Origin: JAFMJV01 sp963800275
GTDB taxonomy: Bacteria > Chloroflexota > Limnocylindria > Limnocylindrales > CSP1-4
DNA: 64,000 nucleotides
Reading direction: 5' to 3'
Assembly (NCBI GenBank): GCA_963800275.1
Contig: CAWDAI010000011.1
Coordinates: 1-64,000 of the forward strand
A program made the position numbers and the translations under genes. Below are positions 51,852-60,689 of this stretch, piece after piece (within the stretch, counting starts at the first letter, position 1; each line of letters begins with the position of its first letter). The notes beneath the pieces are model-generated. The model did no database searches. It was not told the DNA's origin and saw only the letters and a program-made list of their open reading frames with translations.

Positions 51852-53231
51852 ATGGACGCGAAACAGGTCTGGCGAGCAGCCCTCGGCGAGTTGCAGGTCT
51901 CGCTGTCCCCGGCCAACTACGAAACGTGGTTGAAGGACACGACCCTCGCCGATGTCGACGGTGACCTCTTTCGCGTCGCAGCGCCCAACGGATTCGCCAA
52001 GGACTGGCTGGAGAACCGCTATCGCTCGCTGATCGCTCAGACCCTGGCGCGGATCGTCGGCTACAGCGTGAACGTCCAGTTCGTGGTCAACGAGCATGAG
52101 ACAGACGAGCCGGTCGAGGCAAGCGTGTCGGAGGAGGCGCCTCGACCGGCTCGTGCGCAGGTGCGGGTGGAGCCCGGCCGCGTCGGGGCCACCGAGGGCG
52201 GCGGCGTCAACCTCAACTCCAGGTACACCTTCCGCACCTTCATCGTGGGGTCGGCCAACCGTCTTGCACATGCCGCCAGCCTGTCCGTGGCGGAACGCCC
52301 GGGTGAGGCCTACAACCCGCTCTTCCTGTACGGCGGAGTGGGCCTGGGCAAGACCCACCTGATGCACGCGGTCGGCAACGCCGTGGTACAGCGCTTCCCG
52401 CGCAAGAAGGTGGTCTACGCCACCAGCGAGAAGTTCACCAACGACTTCATCACCTCCATCCAGCAAGGCCGCATCGACGACTTCCGGGCGCGCTATCGCA
52501 AGATCGACCTGCTGCTCATCGACGACATCCAGTTCATCGCCGACAAGGAGCGTACGCAGGAGGAGTTCTTCCACACCTTCAACGCGATCCACGAGGACGG
52601 CAAGCAGATCGTCCTCTCGAGCGATCGGCCACCCAAGCAGATCAACACCCTCGAGGAGCGCCTGCGCAGCCGTTTCGAGTGGGGCCTCATCGCCGACCTC
52701 ACGGCGCCCGACCTGGAGACCCGCATCGCCATCCTGCGTACCAAGTCTGAGGAACAGGGCGTCCGTGTCGACCACGAGGCGCTCGAGTTCATCGCACGCA
52801 AGGTGGTCAGTAACATCCGCGAGCTGGAGGGTGCGCTCAACCGCATCGCCGCCTACGCCTCCATGCAGGGCATGCCCATCAACGTCGACCTGGCGCAGGC
52901 AGTGCTCAGCAACGTGCTCTACAGCCCCCGCAAACGGGCGATCACGCCCGAGCGCATCGCGGCGGCGGTGTCCGAGTACTACGACGTGGAGCTCGAGGCC
53001 CTGCGCGGGCAGAAGCGTGACCGGGCCATCGTCGTGCCGCGCCAGATCGCGATGTACCTGATGCGCGAGGAGACCGACGTGTCCCTGCTGCGGATCGGCG
53101 CGGAGCTGGGCGGTCGCGACCACTCCACCGTGCTCCACGCGTGCCGCAAGATCGACCAGGAGATGGCCCGCAACGAGGAGCTGCGGCGGGAGCTGGCCGC
53201 CGTGCGTGAGTCTCTCTACGACGACGCCTAG
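51852..53231 (+). CDS. dnaA: Chromosomal replication initiator protein DnaA
   Basis: A 459-residue initiator. Domain I is MDAKQVWRAALGELQVSLSP; the linker domain II is short (about residues 83-120). The AAA+ domain has Walker A GGVGLGKT (161-168), Walker B LLLIDDIQFIA and the Box VII arginine region LRSRFEWGLIADL. Domain IV carries the DNA-binding signature GRDHSTVLHACRKI. The ATG at 51852 begins the conserved sequence; it has no clear Shine-Dalgarno. Its 3' end faces a convergent TrkA-C gene 3 bases away rather than dnaN. Confidence 0.98.
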   Translation: MDAKQVWRAALGELQVSLSPANYETWLKDTTLADVDGDLFRVAAPNGFAKDWLENRYRSLIAQTLARIVGYSVNVQFVVNEHETDEPVEASVSEEAPRPARAQVRVEPGRVGATEGGGVNLNSRYTFRTFIVGSANRLAHAASLSVAERPGEAYNPLFLYGGVGLGKTHLMHAVGNAVVQRFPRKKVVYATSEKFTNDFITSIQQGRIDDFRARYRKIDLLLIDDIQFIADKERTQEEFFHTFNAIHEDGKQIVLSSDRPPKQINTLEERLRSRFEWGLIADLTAPDLETRIAILRTKSEEQGVRVDHEALEFIARKVVSNIRELEGALNRIAAYASMQGMPINVDLAQAVLSNVLYSPRKRAITPERIAAAVSEYYDVELEALRGQKRDRAIVVPRQIAMYLMREETDVSLLRIGAELGGRDHSTVLHACRKIDQEMARNEELRRELAAVRESLYDDA

Positions 53232-53234
53232 GGT

Positions 53235-54071
53235 CTAGGCGCGATCGTCCCCGACCTCTTCGGAGGGCCGCTCCCCAAGCGCATCGAGCGGCCCTTCAGG
53301 CTCGAGCTCCGCGCGACCGGCTGCGTGTTCGTCGGCGATGACCCGGGCCTGTTCCGCGACGGCCTCCGCGTGGGCGGCCTCCCCGGCCCGGTCGCGTCGC
53401 CGGTGATCCAGTTCGGCGATGGTCTCGCTGCGGCTGTACATGACCACCACGTCGCCCGGGACGAGGATGGACTCACCGCGAGGCACGCCGAGATAGGAGC
53501 CGTCGAGGCGCTCGACGCCGAGCACGATGACGCCCTCGTCACGCAGGCTCAGCTCGGACAGGGAGCGCTCCGCCAACCAGGAGCCGGGCTCCACCTTCAG
53601 CTCCGTCACGATGTACTCGCCGCCGACGTGCAGCAACCCCGCGTAGTCATGGACGTCGAGATCCGTCCAGCGATTGAGCGCAGCTGCCGCCAGGCGCGTG
53701 ATGTGGCGGTCGATCCATGGCAAGCGCGAGCCGTACCAGATGGCGAGGATGCCGCCGATCACGACAATGAGTCGCACGATGGTGCCCAGATCGTCTTCGG
53801 GGGCGACGGCCGCGAGAACGACCGAGGCCACGACGGCGGCAATACCGGCGTTGCCCGCCAGCATCAGCCACATGATGATGCGGCGGCGGGCGGGATGGCG
53901 CACGACGGCCTCCGATTCGGAGGTCGTGAAGCCGGCCCCGCTGAAGGCGGAGCGCGCCTGGAACCTGGCCGCCTCGCGGGAGAGGCCGGTCGCGGTCAGG
54001 CCGACCGTGGCGATCCGGGTCACGAGCAGCGAGAGCGTGAGCACGATGAGCAGGCTGAAGATGGCCGTCAC
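53235..54071 (-). CDS. TrkA-C domain membrane protein
   Basis: A 278-residue protein with three or four N-terminal helices (residues about 1-120, including MTAIFSLLIVLTLSLLVTRIA and IIMWLMLAGNAGIAAVVASV). FQARSAFSGAGFTTSESE lies between the first two. A cytoplasmic RCK_C (TrkA-C) domain is at about residues 145-225 (LKVEPGSWLAERSLSELSLRDEGVIVLGVER ... LVPGDVVVMYS). Such proteins are potassium-transport-related and may bind c-di-AMP through RCK_C, but the partner is unknown. It sits between dnaA and dnaN on the opposite strand, an unusual insertion into that pair. Confidence 0.82.
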   Translation of the reverse strand: MTAIFSLLIVLTLSLLVTRIATVGLTATGLSREAARFQARSAFSGAGFTTSESEAVVRHPARRRIIMWLMLAGNAGIAAVVASVVLAAVAPEDDLGTIVRLIVVIGGILAIWYGSRLPWIDRHITRLAAAALNRWTDLDVHDYAGLLHVGGEYIVTELKVEPGSWLAERSLSELSLRDEGVIVLGVERLDGSYLGVPRGESILVPGDVVVMYSRSETIAELDHRRRDRAGEAAHAEAVAEQARVIADEHAAGRAELEPEGPLDALGERPSEEVGDDRA

Positions 54072-54399
54072 GGCGCGAACCCTACCGTATGCCCGGCGCC
54101 ATGCCCATGGGTACGAGCGGTGGATATCGCCTTCCGGGCGTGCTCCGCGACCCCGGGCGCCCGTGGAGCCAGCGGGGGGTGGACTGGGCGACGGATGTGG
54201 ACAGGCACCGGCTTATCCACCTTCGCCGTCGGCGGTACACGTCCCGCCCACAGGTCCTCCCGTGCCACCTGGCGCGGTGTTTGAGCGGGCGCCGAGCGTG
54301 GGCGCTGTTGGTCGTCATCAGTTTCCACAGCATGAAGATGATGATGAGATGAGAAGATTAGATAGACCCATGTACTTCTCGTAGGGAGCCCATCCACCC
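54072..54399. other. Non-coding region before dnaN with DnaA-box-like sites and an AT-rich purine tract
   Basis: About 328 bases with no supported gene. DnaA-box-like sites are CTGTCCACA (minus strand, 54196-54204), TTATCCACC (54213-54221) and GTTTCCACA (54321-54329), each with 1-2 mismatches to TTRTCCACA. The tract 54331-54371 (GAAGATGATGATGAGATGAG onward) is distinctly AT-rich compared with the surroundings and could be an unwinding element. This is the classical dnaA-dnaN position for an origin. Confidence 0.45.
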
Positions 54400-55521
54400 G
54401 TGAAGCTGTCCTTGATGCAAGAGAACCTGGCACGGGGCCTGTCGCTCGTCAGCCGTGCCGTCAGCAGCCGAGCCACGCTGCCGGTTCTCGCCAATGTCCT
54501 CCTCAAGACCCACGATGGCGGGCTTCGCCTGACCGCCACCAACCTCGAGATCGGCATCTCGGTGTGGGTGCCGGGCAAGATCGAGACCGAGGGCACCACG
54601 ACGGTGCCGGCGCGCCTGATCGCCGATGTCGTCGGTGGGTTGCCGGCGGGTGAGCGCGTCGACCTGGAGATGGAGGGTAACGACACCCTGCTCATCCGGG
54701 CCGGCAGCTACAAGACACGACTGCGCGGCATCGATGCCGAGGAATTCCCGGTCATCCCCAATGCCGGCGACCGGCCCACCACCCAGGTCAGCCAGAAGGC
54801 GCTGAAGCGGGGGCTCAGCGAGGTCGCGTTCGCGGCCGCTGCCGACGAGACGCGTCCGATCCTGACCGGCGTGCTGACGCGGCTCGAGGGCAAGACGCTG
54901 ACGCTGGCCGCTGCCGACAACTACCGCATCGCGGTCAAGTCGCTCGAGCTGATGACATCCGTCGAGGAGACCAGCGTGGTCATCCCGGCCCGGTCATACA
55001 CCGAGCTCATGCGCGTCCTGGGTGACACGGACGAGCCCGTCGACATCATCCTCGCGCAAGCCAAGAGCCAGGTCATCTTCAAGGTGGAGACGACCGAGGT
55101 CGTCAGCCGGCTCATCGATGGCCAGTTCCCGAACTATCAGTCGGTCCTGCCCACCTCGCATTCCACCCGTGCATTGGTCGATCGGGACGAGCTGCTCAAG
55201 GCCGTCCGCCTGACCGCGCTCATCGCCTCGTCCTCGGCCAACGTGGTTCGCCTGGGGTTCGGTGAAGAGGATGACCCGGCCGCCATCGCGGTCAGCGCCA
55301 AGGCAGACATCGGTGACGCCGACGCCACGGTCGAGGCCCAGCTCGAGGGCGACCCGGTGACGATCGCGTTCAATGCCCGCTACATGGTCGAGGCCCTCAG
55401 CAACATGGATGGCGAGCAGCTGGCCGTGGAGCTCAGCGGGCCCCTGGCTCCCGGCGTGCTCAAGCCGGTCGACGATCCGGCCTACGTCCACGTCATCATG
55501 CCCGTGCGTACGCCCTCCTGA
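54400..55521 (+). CDS. dnaN: DNA polymerase III subunit beta (sliding clamp)
   Basis: Ring-shaped processivity clamp, 373 residues in three similar domains. It begins MKLSLMQENLARGLSLVSRAVSSRATLPVLANVLL. Domain boundaries can be followed by VSQKALKRGLSEVAFAAAADETRPILTGV and IDGQFPNYQSVLP. It ends DDPAYVHVIMPVRTPS, the PM[RK] motif region of the peptide-binding pocket. The start is GTG at 54400, with GGGAG about 12 bases upstream. recF follows after 49 bases. Confidence 0.97.
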   Translation: MKLSLMQENLARGLSLVSRAVSSRATLPVLANVLLKTHDGGLRLTATNLEIGISVWVPGKIETEGTTTVPARLIADVVGGLPAGERVDLEMEGNDTLLIRAGSYKTRLRGIDAEEFPVIPNAGDRPTTQVSQKALKRGLSEVAFAAAADETRPILTGVLTRLEGKTLTLAAADNYRIAVKSLELMTSVEETSVVIPARSYTELMRVLGDTDEPVDIILAQAKSQVIFKVETTEVVSRLIDGQFPNYQSVLPTSHSTRALVDRDELLKAVRLTALIASSSANVVRLGFGEEDDPAAIAVSAKADIGDADATVEAQLEGDPVTIAFNARYMVEALSNMDGEQLAVELSGPLAPGVLKPVDDPAYVHVIMPVRTPS

Positions 55522-55570
55522 AGACCTGCGTCGCCGGCCCTGGCCGGCGGGCCGCACGACCTGCCGCCTG

Positions 55571-56695
55571 ATGCCCGTTCGGTCCCTCTCCCTCGACGGC
55601 TTCCGCAGCTACGCACGTCTGGGGATCGAGTTCGGTGACGGCCCGCAGGTAGTCATCGGTCGCAACGCCGCCGGCAAGACGAACCTGGTCGAGTCGCTGG
55701 TCATGCTCTCGACCGGTCGCTCACACCGCAGTTCGACCGATAGCGAGGTCGTGCGCTGGGGATCCGACTTCGCCCGAGCCGCAGCGGTGGTGGTGAACGC
55801 CGGGCGGCAGGAGGAGGTGGAGGTCGTGGTCCACGCTCGCGGCTCGAGCAGCGGCGCGCGCAAGCGCGTTCGCGTCAACGGCGTGAACCGGCGCGCCAGT
55901 GCTCTCCCACCGGTGCTCCGGAGCGTTCTGTTCGCGCCGGAGGACATGCTCCTCATCGTCGGCTCACCCTCCTTGCGCAGGGCCTTGCTCGACGGGATCG
56001 TGGTCCAGCGTGAGCCGACCGCGCTGGCGGTGATGTCCACCTATCAGCGGACGCTGACGCAACGGAACTCGCTCCTGCGGCGGATCCGCGAGGAACAGGC
56101 AGGCGCCGATGAGCTGACCTACTGGACGGGCCTCATCGTCGAACATGGAGCACGGATCCTCGACTGGCGCCGGGAGGCGCTCGAGGCCATGGCCGCGCCG
56201 CTGGCCGCAGCCCACCGGGAGATCGCGCCGGACGAGCCGGCGCTCACCCTGCGCTACGACTCGAACGTCCAGCTCGCCGCCGGCGAGAGCCACGAGGACG
56301 CGCTACGGCGCCGGCTTCGCGAGACGGCAGACAAGGAGATCTGGAACGGGGCCACCCTGGTGGGTCCCCATCGTGACGACGTTGGCTTCATCTCCGGCGA
56401 ACGACCACTCACGGAATTCGCATCCAGGGGCCAGCAGCGCACGGCCATCCTGGCCCTGAAGCTGGCCGAACTCGATGTGCTCGCCGCCCTCGATGGCCGG
56501 CCTCCGCTACTCCTGCTCGACGACGTCTTCAGCGAGCTGGATCCACAGCGGCGCGCTCATCTGGTGCGTCGCATCGGCGATCTGCCGCAGGCGATCGTGA
56601 CGACCACCACGACCGACGACCTCGACCCGGCGCTCGTCGCCGCGTCCACGGTCTGGCAGGTGGAGCCCGGATACGTCCGGCCGGTGCAGCGGTGA
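55571..56695 (+). CDS. recF: DNA replication and repair protein RecF
   Basis: SMC-like ATPase, 374 residues, that loads RecA at single-strand gaps. It begins MPVRSLSLDGFRSYARLGIEFGDG, with Walker A GRNAAGKTNLVE. The signature region lies around FASRGQQRTAILALKLAE and Walker B is LLLLDDVFSELDPQRR, followed by the D-loop and TTTTTDDL. The ATG at 55571 begins the conserved part. It lies between dnaN and dciA as in Actinobacteria. Confidence 0.96.
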   Translation: MPVRSLSLDGFRSYARLGIEFGDGPQVVIGRNAAGKTNLVESLVMLSTGRSHRSSTDSEVVRWGSDFARAAAVVVNAGRQEEVEVVVHARGSSSGARKRVRVNGVNRRASALPPVLRSVLFAPEDMLLIVGSPSLRRALLDGIVVQREPTALAVMSTYQRTLTQRNSLLRRIREEQAGADELTYWTGLIVEHGARILDWRREALEAMAAPLAAAHREIAPDEPALTLRYDSNVQLAAGESHEDALRRRLRETADKEIWNGATLVGPHRDDVGFISGERPLTEFASRGQQRTAILALKLAELDVLAALDGRPPLLLLDDVFSELDPQRRAHLVRRIGDLPQAIVTTTTTDDLDPALVAASTVWQVEPGYVRPVQR

Positions 56696-56702
56696 GCGCG
56701 CA

Positions 56703-57047
56703 GTGACACAGCGCAAGCGACCCGTCCACCACATCGGTGATCTGCTGCCCGGCCTGGCCACGCGATTGGGCCTGGATCGGGAACTGGAGGCGGCGCGGGC
56801 CATCTCTTCGTGGGCGCGTATCGTGGAGGAGTTGGTGCCTGCCGCGGCGGGCGCGTCGCGCCTGCTCGAGGTGCGTCCCCCGGCGCTGGTGGTCTCAGCC
56901 GACGATGGGCCGACCGGCCAGGAGCTGCGCCTGCAGGCGGCAGGACTCCTGGACGCCTTCGCGCAGGCTCCCGGGGGCCAGCGATTAAGGGAACTTCACG
57001 TGGTCGTGCGGGCGCCCGCAACCGGGGATCCCGGGAAGCCGCGTTAG
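56703..57047 (+). CDS. DciA/DUF721 family protein
   Basis: A 114-residue protein of the DUF721 family (mycobacterial Rv0004-like), which includes DciA, the ancestral helicase operator that helps load DnaB. The N-terminal half (IGDLLPGLATRLGLDRELEAARAISSWARIVEEL) has the conserved W. The middle (LLEVRPPALVVSADDGPTGQELRLQAAGLLDAF) matches the KH-like DUF721 fold. The GTG at 56703 follows recF by 7 bases. It completes the dnaN-recF-dciA run. Role by family inference. Confidence 0.87.
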   Translation: MTQRKRPVHHIGDLLPGLATRLGLDRELEAARAISSWARIVEELVPAAAGASRLLEVRPPALVVSADDGPTGQELRLQAAGLLDAFAQAPGGQRLRELHVVVRAPATGDPGKPR

Positions 57048-57050
57048 ACT
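57045..57050 (+). promoter_or_regulatory. Candidate -10 box (TAGACT) 9 bases before the PP2C-like gene
   Basis: TAGACT overlaps the dciA stop and ends 9 bases before the ATG at 57060, without a Shine-Dalgarno. It fits a leaderless transcript. Confidence 0.4.
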
Positions 57051-57059
57051 GGACCGTCC

Positions 57060-59183
57060 ATGGCTACCCGACTCGAGATCACGCATGGCCTGATCGCCGA
57101 GCGGGATCGGCTCCCGACCTCCGCTGACACGCTGAGCGTCACCCGGCCGTCGACCGGCTCGAAGACCCGCTCCAAGGGCGTGCTCTTCCTCGTCGTCGGC
57201 TCGGCGGTGCCCGGTCCCCGAGCGCGGGAGGCGACTGCGCTCGTGGCCGAGACGGTCCGCCATGAGTACTACTACGACGAATTGGCCGGTGTGCCGGTGT
57301 GCCTGGAGAAGGCCATCAAGGCCGCCGACCGACGGCTGCGCGGCAGCCGGGAGGGAGCAGGGCTGCCACCGGGCTCGCTGGGCGTGGCGGCGGCGGTGGT
57401 CCGCAACAATGAGCTCTATCTGGCCACCCTCGGCTCCGCCGAGGCCTACCTCGTGCGCTCGGCGCGCCTGCTCATGCCCGATCGCGGCGGGGCGGCGGGG
57501 CTGCCCGCGGACGATACCCGCTCGATCGGCGTCTGGCGCGGTGAGCTCAACGTGGGCGACGGCCTGCTGCTGGTCTCGCGTAACCTGACCGAGACGGTGG
57601 GCACCGAGGAGCTCAAGTCCGCCGTCCTGACGCTCCACCCCCAGGCCGCGGTCGAGCACCTCCACCACCTCTTCGTGGCCGCCGGCGGGGCCGGCTCGGA
57701 CGCGGTCATCGCGGTGGAGGCCAAGGAGCAGAGCTCGCGCCTGCCGGCCCCGGCCACGGCCCCGGTCGGAGCGGCCTATGCGGACCTCCCGGGATCGGTC
57801 CCGGCCCCGGTCGGCGGGGCCGTGGGCGCAGCCATGCTGGGCATGCGCGATGGGATCGACGGGGTCCGTGAACGCTTCTGGAAGACGATGCCCCGCCGCC
57901 AGGCGCGCGCCACCGAGATCACCGCCCTCCACTCCCGGGCCGAGACGCGGCGGCGGGCGGCCATGGGCGTGCTGGCGCTGGTGGTGGTGGTGCTGGTCGC
58001 GGGCCTGGTGCTGGCGTTCGTGCCCCGGGGCAACGACGTCACCACGCCCCGCCAGATCGCCGGCAGCGACTCGGCCCTCGCGGCCGCCCTCGACGCCACC
58101 GACCGTGCGGACAACCTGCTCGCGACGGACCCCACCACCGCACTCGGGCTGTACCGCGAGGCCTGGACCGAGATCGGCGATGCCAGCGCGACCGGCCTGT
58201 CGGCTCCGGCGCTGGCCGAGCTCCAGGCGCGGGTGACGAGCGGTTTGGACAAGCTCTACGGCGTGACCAACCCCAAGATCGAACGACTGGCGTCGCTGGG
58301 ACCGGGCATGGACCCGACGGACCTGGTGCAGGGACCGCTCGCCGGCGCCATCTTCCTCGACCAGGCCAGCGGCGATGTCTACCGGGCCAACCTCAAGAAC
58401 GGCAAAGTGCCGCGCATCATGAAGCCCGGCCAGAAGGTCAGTGGCGGCAAGGCCATCGGCACCCCGGTCCAGCTGGCCAACACGGAGCACGAGGTCATCA
58501 TCGTCGATGACAAGGCCCGGCCCTTCCGCTGGCGGCCGTCGAACTCGGCGGGCAAGGGCACGCTCACCAAGGTCACCCTGCGCGGCCGCAGCGGCTTCGA
58601 GCCCGACCATGGTGACGTCGAGGCCTACGATGCCGGCGGCAGCAGCCTCTACCGGCTCTACGTGGCCGAGCCCTCGCTCAACCAGATCATGCGCTATACC
58701 CAGACCTTCGACGGCAGTGGCTTCGACGCGCCCAGCGGCCTGCTTGCCTCGCAAGCCTCGGAAGTGGCCGACTTCGACCAGCTGTATCTCGACTTCGATG
58801 CCTACGCCCTCTTCGACAACACGCTGCGCCGCTACAAGTACGGCAAGTACGACGGCAACTTCACCCTGGCCGACCTGCCTGATGACACGGACCTCCGGCC
58901 CGGTCACCGCTACACCATCGTGGATGGCTCCGGGCGCGACGGCACCATGGGTCGAGCCTATGTCTACGACGCCGAGCACGGCCGGATCGTCGGCTTCGAC
59001 AAGGCCGACGGCAGCTATCTCGGCCAGTGGGCGCCCGCGGGCGAGGGCACGGAGATGGACGACGTCCGCGGCATGTACGTGGTCGAGGGCGGGCTCAACA
59101 AGAAGGGCACCAAGCGCAGGAACGACACGCTCGTGTGGGTCACCCCCGATGCCATCTATCGGGCCACACTGGCGATGCGTTAG
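57060..59183 (+). CDS. PP2C-like N-terminal domain, single TM helix and C-terminal beta-propeller-like domain
   Basis: A 707-residue protein of unusual layout. Residues about 20-225 resemble a PPM/PP2C phosphatase core (SKGVLFLVVGSAVPGPRARE, PPGSLGVAAAVVRNNELYLATLGSAEAYLVR, GDGLLLVSRNLTET). The metal-binding GDSR-type motif reads GSAE, so phosphatase activity is doubtful. A TM helix follows at about 302-321 and an external domain of about 385 residues with repeated YxxxxxxxxIxxF/Y-like segments suggests a beta-propeller (VYDAEHGRIVGFDKADGSYLG). Function unknown; possibly a sensor linking outside to inside. The start is supported by the candidate -10 box. Confidence 0.7.
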   Translation: MATRLEITHGLIAERDRLPTSADTLSVTRPSTGSKTRSKGVLFLVVGSAVPGPRAREATALVAETVRHEYYYDELAGVPVCLEKAIKAADRRLRGSREGAGLPPGSLGVAAAVVRNNELYLATLGSAEAYLVRSARLLMPDRGGAAGLPADDTRSIGVWRGELNVGDGLLLVSRNLTETVGTEELKSAVLTLHPQAAVEHLHHLFVAAGGAGSDAVIAVEAKEQSSRLPAPATAPVGAAYADLPGSVPAPVGGAVGAAMLGMRDGIDGVRERFWKTMPRRQARATEITALHSRAETRRRAAMGVLALVVVVLVAGLVLAFVPRGNDVTTPRQIAGSDSALAAALDATDRADNLLATDPTTALGLYREAWTEIGDASATGLSAPALAELQARVTSGLDKLYGVTNPKIERLASLGPGMDPTDLVQGPLAGAIFLDQASGDVYRANLKNGKVPRIMKPGQKVSGGKAIGTPVQLANTEHEVIIVDDKARPFRWRPSNSAGKGTLTKVTLRGRSGFEPDHGDVEAYDAGGSSLYRLYVAEPSLNQIMRYTQTFDGSGFDAPSGLLASQASEVADFDQLYLDFDAYALFDNTLRRYKYGKYDGNFTLADLPDDTDLRPGHRYTIVDGSGRDGTMGRAYVYDAEHGRIVGFDKADGSYLGQWAPAGEGTEMDDVRGMYVVEGGLNKKGTKRRNDTLVWVTPDAIYRATLAMR

Positions 59184-59226
59184 CGCGCGTCCGCGAGGCC
59201 ACGGTCGGCTTGTGTGCTCACACCGC

Positions 59227-59232
59227 TAGAAT
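59227..59232 (+). promoter_or_regulatory. Candidate -10 box (TAGAAT) 6 bases before the DUF151 gene
   Basis: TAGAAT ends 6 bases before the ATG at 59239, with no Shine-Dalgarno in between. It is the tightest of the leaderless-type arrangements in the window. Confidence 0.4.
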
Positions 59233-59238
59233 CGGACC

Positions 59239-59838
59239 ATGCCCCAGGCAGTACGTGAGATGGTCGTCGAAAGCGTGCGGGTCCACATGCTCTCCTCCCA
59301 GCACGTGGTCATCCTGCGAGAGGCGGGTTCGGAGCGCTACCTGCCCATCTGGATCGGGTCGTGGGAGGCGCAGTCGATCGCCATGCGCTTGCAGGGCGTG
59401 GAGGCGGAACGACCCCTGACTCACGACCTGCTCGCGACCGTGCTCGATGACCTCAGCGTCAGCGTCCGCCAGGTCGTCGTGTCCGACCTGAGCGATGAGA
59501 CCTTCCGTGCCCGCATCGTGCTCGTCCAGGGCGGCTCCGACCACGAGATCGACGCCCGCCCGAGCGACGCCATCGCCCTGGCCGTGCGGGTCTCCGCCCC
59601 GATCTTCGCCACCGAGGCGGTGCTCGACCGGGCCGGTGTCATCCCCGAGACCGAGCAGGAGGAGAAGCTCAGCGTGTTCCGCGAGTTCGTCAACTCCCTG
59701 GAGGGCGACCCCGAACGGGAGGGTGGCAGCTTCGGCGGTGCATCCGGGCCGGCCGGGCCCGGCGATCCGGGCGACCGCGATGAGCGGCCACTCGACGACC
59801 GGCTCGGCGACGAACCCGGGGGTCCTTCGCCCGCCTAG
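59239..59838 (+). CDS. Bifunctional nuclease family protein (BFN, DUF151)
   Basis: A 199-residue protein. The BFN domain covers residues about 8-140: VESVRVHMLSSQHVVILREAGSERYLPIWIGSWEAQSIAM, RPLTHDLL and the conserved DARPSDAIALAVR. A Gly/Pro/Asp-rich, probably disordered tail follows. Family members were described in plants as having RNase and DNase activity; bacterial roles are unknown. Its stop overlaps the stop of the convergent glycosyltransferase gene by 4 bases. Confidence 0.88.
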   Translation: MPQAVREMVVESVRVHMLSSQHVVILREAGSERYLPIWIGSWEAQSIAMRLQGVEAERPLTHDLLATVLDDLSVSVRQVVVSDLSDETFRARIVLVQGGSDHEIDARPSDAIALAVRVSAPIFATEAVLDRAGVIPETEQEEKLSVFREFVNSLEGDPEREGGSFGGASGPAGPGDPGDRDERPLDDRLGDEPGGPSPA

Positions 59839-60689
59839 GTGGGTCCTTCGCCCGCCTGGCCTGCCGGGGGCTCGTCGGCGAGGACCGGCCGCCCGCGTCC
59901 CAGCGCGGACTCGCGGTCGACCCACAGCCGAAGTCGAAGCCACCAGAAGTCATGCACGGCGCGCCACACCACCCGGGGGTCCGCCCCGGACGCCCGGCCA
60001 GCGGGACGCGGGTAGTGGGGGACGCCCTCCTCGACGATGACCCCACCGCGCTCGCCGATCTTGATGAGCAGCTCGGCCGACAGGAAGGCTCCGCCCGACT
60101 CGACATTGACGTCGACCAGAGCCGACCGCCGGAACAACTTGCAGGCACAGTCGGGATCCCGAACGCGCAGGCCGAAGCAGACCCGCAGGGCGGTCCGGTA
60201 GGCCCTGGCGTAGGCGAGGCGGACCACCGGGTCAGCGCGCTTGATGCGATACCCGGCAACGACGTCCGGGGCCGAGCCATCGGCAGCGGGCCGGCCGAGA
60301 CGAGCGGTAAGGCGGGCCAGGTCGGCGATCCGGAACTGGCGATCGCCATCGGTGAAGCAGACGAGGGGATAGCGGGCCGCAGCCAGGCCGGAACGGACCG
60401 CAGCACCGTAGCCCCGGTTCTTCTCATGGTGCACCACGCGCACCACGCCGGGATGCTGGGCCGCCAATCGGTCGGCGATGGCACCGGTTCCGTCGGTGCT
60501 GCCATCGTCGATGGCGATGATCTCGTAGGTTTCGGCCACCGAGCCGAGGTCCGCGAGCGCTTCGGTCACCAGGGCCTCGATGTTCTCCGCCTCGTCATGT
60601 GCGGGGAAGAAGTAGCTGAGCTCGGTGACCCGCTCTCGCGCGGGAAACGTACGATCGGTATCGGTCAATGCGCGCCCTTCGCTTGTCAA
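59835..60689 (-). CDS. Family 2 glycosyltransferase (polyprenyl-phosphate mannose/glucose synthase-like)
   Basis: A 284-residue GT-A enzyme. LSYFFPAHDEAENIEALVTEAL is the GT2 beginning, IAIDDGSTDGT and FTDGDRQF carry the nucleotide-sugar and metal ligands, and DPDCACKLFRRS matches the acceptor-side motif of dolichol-phosphate-mannose synthase-like enzymes. It would supply lipid-linked sugar to the two GT-C-like membrane proteins encoded beside it. The start is TTG at 60689, overlapping the next gene's stop, but this start is uncertain. There is no C-terminal TM domain. Confidence 0.86.
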   Translation of the reverse strand: MTSEGRALTDTDRTFPARERVTELSYFFPAHDEAENIEALVTEALADLGSVAETYEIIAIDDGSTDGTGAIADRLAAQHPGVVRVVHHEKNRGYGAAVRSGLAAARYPLVCFTDGDRQFRIADLARLTARLGRPAADGSAPDVVAGYRIKRADPVVRLAYARAYRTALRVCFGLRVRDPDCACKLFRRSALVDVNVESGGAFLSAELLIKIGERGGVIVEEGVPHYPRPAGRASGADPRVVWRAVHDFWWLRLRLWVDRESALGRGRPVLADEPPAGQAGEGPT

